DNA of 64,000 nt, taken from positions 2,170,001 through 2,234,000 of the forward strand of contig JAWKTI010000001.1 of assembly GCA_041399155.1 (NCBI GenBank), written 5' to 3'. Position numbers and translations under genes: made by a program. Below are positions 45,170-54,467 of this stretch, piece by piece; position 1 is the stretch's first letter, and every line of letters starts with the position of its first letter. This DNA comes from Zavarzinella sp. (lineage in GTDB: Bacteria > Planctomycetota > Planctomycetia > Gemmatales > Gemmataceae). The notes beneath the pieces are model-generated. The model made no database searches and was not told the DNA's origin. It saw nothing but the letters and a program-made list of their open reading frames with translations.

Positions 45170-47206
45170 TTATGGTTCCAGACAGATCGCCAGGGCTTCC
45201 TGAACAGTATTCACCGGGTGGAGCTGAATCCCGCTGACATCCTGTGAATCGAGATCCTTGGCATTCAGTGCGGGAAAAACGACATGCTGTCGCCCTGCCC
45301 TCGCTGCAGCCAGGACTTTGTGTCTTACTCCACCCACTTCAGTGACTTCGCCGTGCAGTGCGACTTCGCCCGTAAATGCAAATCCTGCTTTGATAGCCCG
45401 ATTGGTCAGTGCTGAAACAATTCCTACCACAAAGGCAAGGCCTGCAGATGGGCCTTCTTTGGGTTCTGCTATACGAACTAAATGGACAGCCACCGTTTGC
45501 GACTGCAAGCGATTTTCGCTGACACCGAACTCCCGGAAGCGTGCACGGACGATGTTGTACGCCGTACGAACAGAATCTTTGAGCACGCGACCGTGGATAC
45601 CAGTCACTTCCACGCCCGCAGTACCACGGATACATGAAACCTGAATCAGGATTGTATCACCACCGATTTCCTTGCCATCAGAACTGATGACAGCAAGTCC
45701 TGTAACTGCACCAATGACCGATTCTGTATTCAATCGATCCTGGGTGGCTGCAGTGACACTTCTGGAAAGGTCTTTTCCTGCGAATTGCTCGATGCCGGTG
45801 GGGGCAATCAGTCGCGGCTTGAATTCGCCAGGCGCCAGTGCAACAAGTTGCTGATGCACCCGCTGTCTAAGTTCACAGGCAAATGTCACTACTTCGTGTA
45901 ATTCCTCATCCGTAACTTCACCGTGCGGGAATATCAACTTCAACATTCCTGAAGAAATTCGCTCTACCGCATTGGTATCCCGGCGGGTAGCACCTGGCTG
46001 CAATTGAATCGAACGCACCCGATCGGAGTAATGGTCCTCACGGAGGCGGGCCAGCACTTCACCAAAATAATCGGTCAGAAAACCGATTCCGTTTGCCAGC
46101 ATTTCGCGATGGATTTTGGGGATTTCCCAGCCCGGTAAATAACCGTGCATGCGGTCCATAAATGCGGAATCAATCAACTGTTTCGGCAGAGGTTCAAACA
46201 AGTGGAGATATTTTTCGTCAGGCAGGCCATCATCCACATCGAGATTACCTGCAAAAACCAGACTTGCATCAGACTGAAAGGCCAGCGAGCCACGGCTGAA
46301 GTGGCCACTTTCCATGTAATCTTTTAACGTGGAAATGGTTTCGTCTTCCGAAAAAACTGTGTGGGCAATTTCGTCAAAAACGATCACTTTCCGAGTGCCA
46401 AGGATGCCTACCTGTTTTGTTGCCAGATTGACAAACAGATTGGCTGGGGTGGTTTTCCCACCGGACATCGTAAATACTCGTGGGGAAATATTGCGCAAAA
46501 GGAATGTTTTCCCCGTTTGACGTGGGCCCAGTTCAATCAGGTTGATATTCCGTTCTACCAATGGTAACAGGCGGGCCAGCAGCAGCCAGCGGGTGCGTTT
46601 TTCTGGTACCGCTCCTGGATGATAGCCGCAACTTTGCAGCATCAGTTCTGTCCACTCTTGGGTGGTAAACTTGCTTCGAATTTCCCGATATTCGCTGATG
46701 TTCGGCACACCCACCTGAAAAGGGGTGAAAGAGACCAGTTCGTTCGGGTAATCAGAATCGATTTCTGGGGAATAGCGGATTTTCAGAGTGCCCCACATTC
46801 CGCCCAGAAGTAAGCCCGGATTGGCCTCCAATAAGCTTCCTGCTACTCGAACCTTATTATCGCTGATCGCCTGGATATTGCCCCACCGTTGGCCCCCACG
46901 GAGGTCAACACGAACTTCCACCTGATCGATCAGTGTCACTTCGCCCTTACTGAGCAGGCGTTCTTTCAGAATTTCGCGATATTCCAGGTTTGGTAACAAT
47001 TCACGGATTTTTTCCTGAATTTTGCCCAGATCGTCCCGCCAGGTAGCAGGTTTCACATATTTTGCAATTAAATATTCCGAAACGTAACGTGGCAGCCCAT
47101 GGAACGCACTGCTTTGCGTAAGTGCCTTAATCACCACCTTCTCGCCAAGCAGGGCGTGTGCTTTCGTATCAAGTTCAGAAAGTGGGTGTTCATCGAATAA
47201 GGCCAC
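45170..47206 (-). CDS. brxL: BrxL-like Lon-related AAA+ protein, stand-alone
   Basis: 678 residues, the usual length of the BREX BrxL/Lon-related family (TIGR02653-type). GTG start with GGAG seven bases upstream, inside the end of the preceding gene. Walker A GPRQTGKT (227-234), Walker B VIVFDE (274-279), QLIDSAFMDRMHGYLPGWEIPK and the C-terminal Lon-protease-like domain with EGPSAG (Ser about 587) and HKVLAAARAG (Lys about 630), i.e. both dyad positions kept. BrxL is the AAA+ factor of BREX phage defence; none of brxA, B, C, pglX or pglZ is nearby. Preceded with 2 bp spacing by the TerB/HhH gene. Confidence 0.88.
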   Translation of the reverse strand: MALFDEHPLSELDTKAHALLGEKVVIKALTQSSAFHGLPRYVSEYLIAKYVKPATWRDDLGKIQEKIRELLPNLEYREILKERLLSKGEVTLIDQVEVRVDLRGGQRWGNIQAISDNKVRVAGSLLEANPGLLLGGMWGTLKIRYSPEIDSDYPNELVSFTPFQVGVPNISEYREIRSKFTTQEWTELMLQSCGYHPGAVPEKRTRWLLLARLLPLVERNINLIELGPRQTGKTFLLRNISPRVFTMSGGKTTPANLFVNLATKQVGILGTRKVIVFDEIAHTVFSEDETISTLKDYMESGHFSRGSLAFQSDASLVFAGNLDVDDGLPDEKYLHLFEPLPKQLIDSAFMDRMHGYLPGWEIPKIHREMLANGIGFLTDYFGEVLARLREDHYSDRVRSIQLQPGATRRDTNAVERISSGMLKLIFPHGEVTDEELHEVVTFACELRQRVHQQLVALAPGEFKPRLIAPTGIEQFAGKDLSRSVTAATQDRLNTESVIGAVTGLAVISSDGKEIGGDTILIQVSCIRGTAGVEVTGIHGRVLKDSVRTAYNIVRARFREFGVSENRLQSQTVAVHLVRIAEPKEGPSAGLAFVVGIVSALTNRAIKAGFAFTGEVALHGEVTEVGGVRHKVLAAARAGRQHVVFPALNAKDLDSQDVSGIQLHPVNTVQEALAICLEP

Positions 47207-47208
47207 AA

Positions 47209-48765
47209 TTACACTCCAAAAATATCATCCAGATCCGGATTATGCCGAATATCTTCCGGTGGCTTGGCGGACGGCAACTCTAACTGTTCGCCCATACTGT
47301 CCAGCAGGAAAGTAGCAGATGTGGCGATCGCTTCGCGTTTTCGCAGAGCCAATTCCTGAAACTCGCCTGCATGCTGTTCAAAGCGTGTTGCTGCATAACG
47401 ATCCATCAGTAAATGATATTGACGGCGTACCAATTCGGCGGTGAGTTCGGTGTCTGTGGCAATTTCCAGATTATTCCTGCACTGTTCGATAGTTGGCTTC
47501 GGAGGCTCAGGTGGGGGTGTAATTACCGGGGGTGGTTCTTCTTTTGCCACCACAACGTGCTGTTTTTCACGAATAAATTCCTCAAACCGACGAACATTCT
47601 CCCATTCAGGGGTATGATTTCCAGAACCATCTGCGACTTCGCGGATGATTTCGAGTAATTCTGGCCACTCTTTCTGCTGAAAATTGGTAACAACTTCCGC
47701 CACCACTTCTTCAAAAGAAGAATTATTCAGCTCCACTTCCTGAAGTAATTTGGGTACCTGGGCTGCCAGTTCTTTGTCCCGTCCGGCATGTCGGATCAGA
47801 ATTTTGTTAATCGTCGCACGTTCTGCCAATGTTACCCGGCCATCAGATTTTGCAATCACAAAACATAAGCGGCATGCAGTGCGTAATCTGGGTAAACCTG
47901 TTGGCTGTTTCTTACTATTGTTTTTTGTTCGCTGTAGTTCCTGAGCAAACAAATCTCCATGGATGATTGCTTCATTTGCCTGCTCAGGCTTCGCTTGTGT
48001 GCGACTGGGCGCTGGGGGGTGAGTTTTCTCTTGATTTCGCCGATTTGCCTGATTCATAGTTACCGATTCGGGTTCCGTTTCCTTCCGTGTTTCCGGGTGT
48101 GGGGCCTTTTTTGCCATCGCTGGGATAGGCGGCATGTTCTCGGGTGGGAGCTTTCGCAATATAAAATTCAGCATGTGAATATTTTCTGCCAGTTTCTGGA
48201 ATGGTGCCAGGTGGGCTTGCCAAACCAACAGGTACTGTTTGTCCTGTGCTAAATCTTGTGCCACTACGACACGCCGTTGCTGTTCTTTTGCAATTGCCTG
48301 ATCACATTCAATTGCTTCGCGACACGCTTTGGCCTGAAAGCGGCTCTCCGCTTCTTTCAGGTGGGATCGGCATACCACTTTAATGCTGGAACTTTTCTTT
48401 TCGCCGATACCATCGATTTGCTCGAGAGAATATTCGAGAACTTCATGAACATACTTCAGACCGTGGGCACGCAGGGAGCTAATTGTAGCCGGCCCAATAC
48501 CAGAATATTTTTCCAGTTGATAAGAAGGCAGTTCATTTAAGTATCGCTCCAGATGGTCTTTTCTGATGATACTGGCAAAGTCTTCATCAATTGTGCGTTG
48601 CTTTTCCTGCACCTGCGTTTCAAACTGTCGTAACGCATCGAGTTGTTTTTTCAGCTCTCGATACCAGATAGCCTGAGAAGTTCGACGGTAGAAAGTGAAG
48701 TAAATGACCAGTATTGGCAATGCGCAAACCGCACCGATCCCAATAATCAACAGAACAATTTTCAT
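47209..48765 (-). CDS. Membrane-anchored HhH / TerB-like / J-like multidomain protein
   Basis: 518 residues from ATG 48765 (TTG at 48783 is a longer option). One N-terminal transmembrane segment (about 2-23, IVLLIIGIGAVCALPILVIYF), a coiled coil, then a tandem helix-hairpin-helix (about 87-129: YSGIGPATISSLRAHGL...IDGIGEKKSSSI). After a Pro/Glu-rich linker comes a TerB-like helical domain (about 292-399: FVIAKSDGRVTLAERATINKIL). The C-terminus (about 424-489, LVRRQYHLLMDRYAATRF then EFQELALRKREAI) looks like a J-domain helix pair lacking the HPD motif. TerB+J order recalls DjlA. Its stop is 2 bp before the BrxL-like start: strong coupling. Function unknown; domain calls are by eye. Confidence 0.75.
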   Translation of the reverse strand: MKIVLLIIGIGAVCALPILVIYFTFYRRTSQAIWYRELKKQLDALRQFETQVQEKQRTIDEDFASIIRKDHLERYLNELPSYQLEKYSGIGPATISSLRAHGLKYVHEVLEYSLEQIDGIGEKKSSSIKVVCRSHLKEAESRFQAKACREAIECDQAIAKEQQRRVVVAQDLAQDKQYLLVWQAHLAPFQKLAENIHMLNFILRKLPPENMPPIPAMAKKAPHPETRKETEPESVTMNQANRRNQEKTHPPAPSRTQAKPEQANEAIIHGDLFAQELQRTKNNSKKQPTGLPRLRTACRLCFVIAKSDGRVTLAERATINKILIRHAGRDKELAAQVPKLLQEVELNNSSFEEVVAEVVTNFQQKEWPELLEIIREVADGSGNHTPEWENVRRFEEFIREKQHVVVAKEEPPPVITPPPEPPKPTIEQCRNNLEIATDTELTAELVRRQYHLLMDRYAATRFEQHAGEFQELALRKREAIATSATFLLDSMGEQLELPSAKPPEDIRHNPDLDDIFGV

Positions 48766-48910
48766 CTGTGCAGACGATTCCAAATGGATCCGATGAAATT
48801 AGTGTATCTCTTTGTGAGAGATATGGGAAAGTTGGGGCAAATTTTCAACAATCGACTTCGAAACGGATTTCAATCAGAAGTGGGTCAACAAGTATCAGTT
48901 GCAAGACAGG

Positions 48911-50191
48911 TTAGCTGAGGATTGCTTCAACTGGTTTGCCCACTTTGTCAACGATTCGAATGGGTCGTTGGCTGGGGGTAATATTTTCTTTCTTGTAATC
49001 GATTCCAGTCAGTGCACACACCGTAGCCATGAAATCCTGTGCGGAGGTTTTGCCTTCTTCCACAACGGCACCTTCTTTATCGGTGCGGCCATGGACATAA
49101 CCACCTTTCACGCCACCACCGAACATGGCCAATGACCATGCACGTGGGTAGTGATCGCGGCCTGGATTGGCACTGCGGGTGTTGATGTTTGGTGTACGAC
49201 CAAATTCACCCATGATGATGACCAGCGTGCTGTCCAACATACTGCGATCCTGCAGATCGGTCAGCAGGGCGGACACTCCACCGTCGACTGCGGGAAGCAG
49301 ATTTGTGCTCAAGCGACTGAAAATATCCTGGTGATTATCCCAGCCACCAATCGAAACTTCCACGAACGGAACCCCTACTTCCAGAAGTCGGCGGGCCATC
49401 AGACAGCTTTGGTTAAAAGTGCCCGACCCGTAGCGTGCTTTCGTTTCGGAAGTTTCACCGGATAAATCGAAAGCTTTGGCTTCTTTCGATTGCATCATGG
49501 TGACGGCGCGTGCATAGTTCGTTTTGTGGTCGTTGATCTGCTGTGCACGATATTCGTGATAGAATGCACTTTCCATTTCCTGAAGCAGATCGACGCGATT
49601 ACTGAACTGTCTGGCACCTACGCTGGCTGCAAGGTCAGCAACACCACTGGTGGGGTTATTGATCACCAGGGGAGAATATTTTGGTCCGAGGAAACCACTT
49701 CCGTAGCTTCGTGCACCAATGGTGACATAATTCGGTATAGGCAGTTCTTTATTGCCGATTTCCTGTGCGACAATCGAGCCGATTGAAGGATAGTTCACCC
49801 CACCCTGGCCTTCGCGGTAGCCAGTGTGCATCGTGTACTTGGCACGTGGGTGGGCACCTTCTGAAGTGGACATCCCACGGATGATGGTGCCTTTGTGCAT
49901 GAACTTGGAAAGTTTTGGCAGGTGCTCAGAAATCATCACACCAGGTGCACTGGTTTTGATCTGTTTGAACTGTCCAGCACCTTTGCTGGTAGGTTTCAGA
50001 TCCCAGGTATCCTTATGGCTGGGGCCACCATCCTGCCAGATTAAAACGATCCGTTTTGCCAGTCCAGTGGGGGCAGCTTGTTCTGCACGTGCAGCCAGCA
50101 CGTTCATCCAGCCAGACATACCCACACCAAACACACCCATTGATGAGAGTTTCACAAACTCACGTCGGGTTTTTTCATTCATTGGAAACAT
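48911..50191 (-). CDS. DUF1501 family protein, Tat-exported
   Basis: 426 residues. GAGGAG seven bases before ATG 50191. Twin-arginine signal TRREFVKLSSMGVFGVGMSG, then DUF1501 landmarks: IVLIWQDGGPSHKDTWDLKP, AKYTMHTGYREGQGGVNYPSIG, VGVPFVEVSIGGWDNHQD and IIMGEFGRTPNIN...GRDHYPRAWSLAMFGGG. Alkaline-phosphatase/sulfatase-like superfamily; real substrate unknown. In planctomycetes it is almost always next to a DUF1549/DUF1553 gene, as here (52 bp upstream). Confidence 0.95.
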   Translation of the reverse strand: MFPMNEKTRREFVKLSSMGVFGVGMSGWMNVLAARAEQAAPTGLAKRIVLIWQDGGPSHKDTWDLKPTSKGAGQFKQIKTSAPGVMISEHLPKLSKFMHKGTIIRGMSTSEGAHPRAKYTMHTGYREGQGGVNYPSIGSIVAQEIGNKELPIPNYVTIGARSYGSGFLGPKYSPLVINNPTSGVADLAASVGARQFSNRVDLLQEMESAFYHEYRAQQINDHKTNYARAVTMMQSKEAKAFDLSGETSETKARYGSGTFNQSCLMARRLLEVGVPFVEVSIGGWDNHQDIFSRLSTNLLPAVDGGVSALLTDLQDRSMLDSTLVIIMGEFGRTPNINTRSANPGRDHYPRAWSLAMFGGGVKGGYVHGRTDKEGAVVEEGKTSAQDFMATVCALTGIDYKKENITPSQRPIRIVDKVGKPVEAILS

Positions 50192-50243
50192 CAGTTTCTC
50201 CTCAATTTATCTGCAAAGTATTCGTGATAAATAACATTGTTTA

Positions 50244-51989
50244 TTAGTGATTCAGTGCAAACTCGCTGGTGTTCACAATCGCCCACAGAACATCCCCCAG
50301 GGCCATCCGTGGGTTCTCGTGAGATTTAATGAACTGTTCCAGGCGTGCCACTTCATTTGGCTTTGGTCGTCGGGACAAAGCTGCCAGATACAGTTTCTCT
50401 GTCGCTTTCGCAACATCAACCTGACCATTCCGCACGCTGTCTCCAGCGATGGTGTTTGCTGCTAATGCCAAGCGGTTTGCTGCCATCAGGTTACTGTTCA
50501 TCAATCGCAATGCTTGTGGGATACCAGCTTCATAATCAACTGGCTTCCCTTCTTCGCTGCCCATATAGAACAAAGCAAACTGATCCCGTAAGCCTTGTGG
50601 ACCACCACGAACTACTTGATTTTTCCGTTTTGCAGCTGCTGCTTTGGCCGTTTCTCCAAGCACTTTTTCGAAAGAATCAAACAATTCTTCGCCAGTCAAT
50701 ACTTTCACATTCATGTGGCTGAAAAAGCGATCATCCAGTTTGTTGCTGTCAATGGTCCTGCAACTACGCTGGTAAGCTTCTGTGTTGCAGATGCAGCGCA
50801 CCAGATGCTTCACATCGAATCCTGATTTTTTGAACTCGGTGGAGATTTCACTCAACAATTTTGGATTAGACGGATCGTTTTCATCCCACATCTGGCCGTC
50901 CATTGTTTTGAAGAAACCGACGCCGAAGTATTGTTCCCACATACGATTGATGAATGCTTCTGCAAAATACTTATTGTTGGGTGATGTAATCCACTTACCC
51001 AATGCAGGACGGTATGGTTCCGATTGCAACATTCGCACGTTGCCATAACCTAGCAGTGATGGATTCACGCTTTTCGCTGCTTCTGGAAGTGGGTTAGTTC
51101 GACGGCTTATCCGAGTGTCTGTTACTTCCTGCAAACCAGGCGAAGCATTGGTGTCTTTGTTGTTTCTCTGAATTACTGGAGCGACTTTGTAAAAGAATTG
51201 TGCCATCCCCCAGTAGTCATCCTGTTTAATTTCAGCAAAAGGATGGTTGTGGCATTGGGCACAGGCAACCTGAATCCCCAGAAACATCTTACCCACACTG
51301 TCAGTCATTTTGTCGACACCGCGGTTAGCCAACAAATATGTAGCGGCACCGTTAGTTTTCTGCTCGCCAGTTGCGGTGATCAGTTCATAGGCAATGCTGT
51401 CCCACTTCGGAACGGGCTTGTTGAATGATGCTTTCATCCAATCATTCAGTGGTTGCTTTTGCAGAAAACGGTTGTCCGTTTCTAAGGGATACATCAACCG
51501 AGCCCAGTAATCGGCCAGGTGACGACCAAAGTTTTCATTTGCAAGTAACTTGTCGATCAGCACAGAACGTTTATTGGAAGAGGCGTCCGAAAGAAACTCC
51601 TCTGCCTGTTGTCCAGTGGGGATAACACCCGTGATATCGAGGTACACGCGGCGAAGAAACTCTTCGTCGGTAGTCTTTTCTGAAGGCTGAATCCCTTCTT
51701 CCGCCAATTTCTGATTGATTAACGCATCCAGTTTGCGTGCCACCGTCGCCACGGCGGTGGGTTGTACAGGAGAATTCGGCGGGGTAATTTTCGTCAGCAG
51801 AGTTCCGGAGGTCCCAATTGTTGCATTGGGATCCTCTTTCATTGGTGCCTTGTTATTTTTTGCCTGTTTCTTCTGCTTCGCTTTGGCTTTGTCCACCTGA
51901 GCGAAGCTTTCCTGCTGGCCAATGCTGAACAACGTGACAAGCAACGTCGTAAGTACCGATGCTGCAAGGATCTTGCGTAAAATCTTCAT
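50244..51989 (-). CDS. DUF1549/DUF1553 domain protein
   Basis: 581 residues from ATG 51989 (GGGAG upstream; the frame runs further to 52106 without signal peptide sense). Signal peptide MKILRKILAASVLTTLLVTL. DUF1549: EEFLRRVYLDITGVIPTGQQ; a CxxCH site in ACAQCHNHPFAEIKQDDYWG suggests possible heme binding; DUF1553: LGKWITSPNNKYFAEAFINR and GVGFFKTMDGQMWDENDPSN. No separate PSCyt1 domain. First gene of a two-gene operon with DUF1501. Periplasmic; role unknown. Confidence 0.94.
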   Translation of the reverse strand: MKILRKILAASVLTTLLVTLFSIGQQESFAQVDKAKAKQKKQAKNNKAPMKEDPNATIGTSGTLLTKITPPNSPVQPTAVATVARKLDALINQKLAEEGIQPSEKTTDEEFLRRVYLDITGVIPTGQQAEEFLSDASSNKRSVLIDKLLANENFGRHLADYWARLMYPLETDNRFLQKQPLNDWMKASFNKPVPKWDSIAYELITATGEQKTNGAATYLLANRGVDKMTDSVGKMFLGIQVACAQCHNHPFAEIKQDDYWGMAQFFYKVAPVIQRNNKDTNASPGLQEVTDTRISRRTNPLPEAAKSVNPSLLGYGNVRMLQSEPYRPALGKWITSPNNKYFAEAFINRMWEQYFGVGFFKTMDGQMWDENDPSNPKLLSEISTEFKKSGFDVKHLVRCICNTEAYQRSCRTIDSNKLDDRFFSHMNVKVLTGEELFDSFEKVLGETAKAAAAKRKNQVVRGGPQGLRDQFALFYMGSEEGKPVDYEAGIPQALRLMNSNLMAANRLALAANTIAGDSVRNGQVDVAKATEKLYLAALSRRPKPNEVARLEQFIKSHENPRMALGDVLWAIVNTSEFALNH

Positions 51990-52147
51990 CTGTTCTGTTC
52001 TCCCAACTGGTGCAAAGATCAGATCATCTATACACTCTTCTACTGTATATAACACTTTCACAGCAAAAAAGTTTCCGGTTTTTTTGATTTTTTTTCGAAT
52101 TCCCAAATCGGCAAACTGGGCGTTCCGATTATTGTTAGAATAAGTTT

Positions 52148-52735
52148 ATGAGAACACTTGCACTTTTAGTTCTGTTCGTGGTTCTGAGCTGGTCGCAGAT
52201 CGGCTTCAGCCAGATCAAATTTCAACTGGTCCCTGGTTATCGAATGACCCAACCTTCACTTACCAACCCAGGTGGGGGCCTGCGTTTGGTTCCTAATTCC
52301 CCTCAAGTATTTGTGCCGCAGGTATATCCGTTTCCTCACATTCCGCTTTATGCCCAGCAATACTACGTGCCGATCTACCTTCCTTTTCAGCAGAATTATT
52401 ACCTGCAAGCCACACAATATCAGTGGGCTGCACCTGCAGCACCGCCAACTGCGCCCGTGCGACCGGCGATAACCACACCGCCGCAGCAAACACCTGTCAG
52501 CAAAGACTTTGCGAGAATCCGCATTGTGGCACCTTCAGGTTCTGTAGTGGTCTGGAACGAACGCGAATATACCGTCGGAAATGACCCACTGCTACTTGAT
52601 TCTCCAGCACTCCGTTCTGGCCAGAGTTATTATTTCGAACTGGTCATCAAGTGGGAAAGTGATGGAAAGAAACTGGAAGATCGGAAAAATATTCAGGCAC
52701 TTGCTGGAGATGAAAAATCTCTCATTTATCGCTGA
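52148..52735 (+). CDS. Secreted protein with TIGR03000-like domain
   Basis: 195 residues with signal peptide (MRTLALLVLFVVLSWSQIGF). A Tyr/Pro/Gln-rich middle (YAQQYYVPIYLPFQQNYYLQ) and Pro/Ala linker lead to a C-terminal ~70-residue domain: RIRIVAPSGSVVVWNEREYT, DSPALRSGQSYYFELVIKW and ALAGDEKSLIY, which fits the planctomycete TIGR03000 pattern (paired beta strands with 'SP.L..G..Y.Y'). Role unknown, perhaps cell-surface. Divergent from the DUF1549 gene; convergent with the GH3 gene. Confidence 0.78.
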   Translation: MRTLALLVLFVVLSWSQIGFSQIKFQLVPGYRMTQPSLTNPGGGLRLVPNSPQVFVPQVYPFPHIPLYAQQYYVPIYLPFQQNYYLQATQYQWAAPAAPPTAPVRPAITTPPQQTPVSKDFARIRIVAPSGSVVVWNEREYTVGNDPLLLDSPALRSGQSYYFELVIKWESDGKKLEDRKNIQALAGDEKSLIYR

Positions 52736-52741
52736 GCAATG

Positions 52742-54322
52742 TCATGAAAAACTGATCATTTCCTGGTTTTCCAGCATCCAATTTTTAATACTTGCGGTTT
52801 GTTTGCCGGAATTGTCCATGCGTGGCACTTTGTGCTGCACACTGCCTTTGCCATTGGCCAGCATCCAGCGCAAAAATGCACCAGGTTTCACCACCAGGAT
52901 TTGTGGCGGCAGCATGCTCAGGTCGTTCTGTCGGTGGGCATCGTAATCTTCATTCAAATGACATAACTCCTTATCCAGTAAGGAGATAAATTCATCGATG
53001 CTGGCTGGCAACTGACCAAACTCAACGAGGTACAGGTGGTGGCCTGGCTGTTTGGGATTATCCGGAAATACGGGCCCCACATGAAACTGAAATACGTTGC
53101 TGTGCGTTGCGTGGGCAGCGCTGGCGACCGCTTTTTCTAATTCTTCACTAATTAAGTGCTCACCAAATGCAGAAAGAAAATATTTTGTGCGGCCAGTGAA
53201 ACGAATCAACGGTGGTGAAATCGATTCAAATTCAATGGTATCCCCCACCAGGTAAGACCATAGCCCCGCACAGGTCGTCAAAGCAACCGCATAAGGCACG
53301 CCGACCTCGGCAGTAGCCAGCGTGTGCCTTACCGGAAACGGGTTGGCTAATTGACCATCCTGAAACTGGTCCAGTGGGATAAATTCGAAAAAGATCTGAT
53401 GATCAGGAATGATTCTCAATTTTTTGTAACGTGGGTCCTCCGTAGCCACAAACCCTTCGGAACAGGGATAAACTTCACAGAATTCCGTGTCGGGACCAAT
53501 TTCGTTTTCAAACAGCTCGCGATACGGGTCGAATTTGATCCCACCGTGGATAATCAATTGCAACTGTGGCCAGATATCAGCAATTTTGTTCTTGCCAGTG
53601 ATTTGCTTCAAACGATCAAACAACAGTAAGATCCATGATGGTACCCCGCTTATTGCTGTGATCGGTAATTTAGCAGCAGCTTCTGCCAGTTTGTTCACTT
53701 TCACCGTCCAATCGGCAATTCCACTCAGCTCCATCGGGGGAAAGGTGTAAGGTTGAGTTAATGATGGCACTTCGATGGCGGCAATCGCACTCAAGTCGCC
53801 CGCCCGGCTGTTGTTCGTTTCCGTACGAAGGTTGGTGTTTCCTGCCAGAAAAAAGAACTTGCCACTAAATAACTTCTTCTGAGGAAAGGCGTTACGAAAA
53901 AAGCTCACTGTGGTGAATGCGGTCTTACGATTGGATGCCAGCATTTCTTTGGTGATCGGAATGTATTTCGTCGCTCCGCTGGTGGTACCAGAAGAAAGTG
54001 CATAATATGGGGGATTTTCAGGCCAGGTGGCCCCCGCCGTATTTGGGTAATGGTGCTGCCAGTAGTTTTTCCAGAAATCTTCGTAAGTCCTTACCGGCAC
54101 TAGCTTTTGGTATTCTTCTACCGTGCGGATATGGGAAAACTGGTGATCAATTCCGAATTGTGTATGCCGTGCCGTGCGAAAGAGCCTGAAGAGAGTATCT
54201 TCCTGAATCTGGTTGACATCCATGGAATCAAGTGTCCTGACGCGCTTGCGGGCATATTGCACCAAACCGGCATCTGCAACCGTGCGTGCCAGTCGATTAC
54301 CAACAACCAAATCCCAAAACAT
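52742..54322 (-). CDS. GH3 family acyl-amido synthetase-like protein
   Basis: 526 residues. ANL-superfamily ATP motif SSGTTSGATKYIPITKEML, then YPCSEGFVATED and ALTTCAGLWSYLVGDTIEF plus FTGRTKYFLSAFGEHLISEE, the GH3 motifs II and III. Plant GH3 enzymes join acyl acids such as auxin or jasmonate to amino acids by adenylation; bacterial members exist with mostly unknown substrates. No signal peptide. Single gene with its ATG at 54322. Confidence 0.9.
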   Translation of the reverse strand: MFWDLVVGNRLARTVADAGLVQYARKRVRTLDSMDVNQIQEDTLFRLFRTARHTQFGIDHQFSHIRTVEEYQKLVPVRTYEDFWKNYWQHHYPNTAGATWPENPPYYALSSGTTSGATKYIPITKEMLASNRKTAFTTVSFFRNAFPQKKLFSGKFFFLAGNTNLRTETNNSRAGDLSAIAAIEVPSLTQPYTFPPMELSGIADWTVKVNKLAEAAAKLPITAISGVPSWILLLFDRLKQITGKNKIADIWPQLQLIIHGGIKFDPYRELFENEIGPDTEFCEVYPCSEGFVATEDPRYKKLRIIPDHQIFFEFIPLDQFQDGQLANPFPVRHTLATAEVGVPYAVALTTCAGLWSYLVGDTIEFESISPPLIRFTGRTKYFLSAFGEHLISEELEKAVASAAHATHSNVFQFHVGPVFPDNPKQPGHHLYLVEFGQLPASIDEFISLLDKELCHLNEDYDAHRQNDLSMLPPQILVVKPGAFLRWMLANGKGSVQHKVPRMDNSGKQTASIKNWMLENQEMISFS

Positions 54323-54467
54323 ACTTAGATCCCAGTGTTGACTTACAAAAATTGTATGTTTTTAGAAAAAATGAAAAAAAATCAGTTGCAATAAATTTTC
54401 TGTGAAGGTAATGTGTAAGTGGTTTATTATTTTTAATAACTCCTTTCTCTTTCTTGAGGAAAATCTC

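Noticed and set aside
45170..48765. Complete BREX system
   Set aside because: Only a BrxL-like gene is present. No BrxC, PglX, PglZ or BrxA/B homolog appears in the flanking genes.
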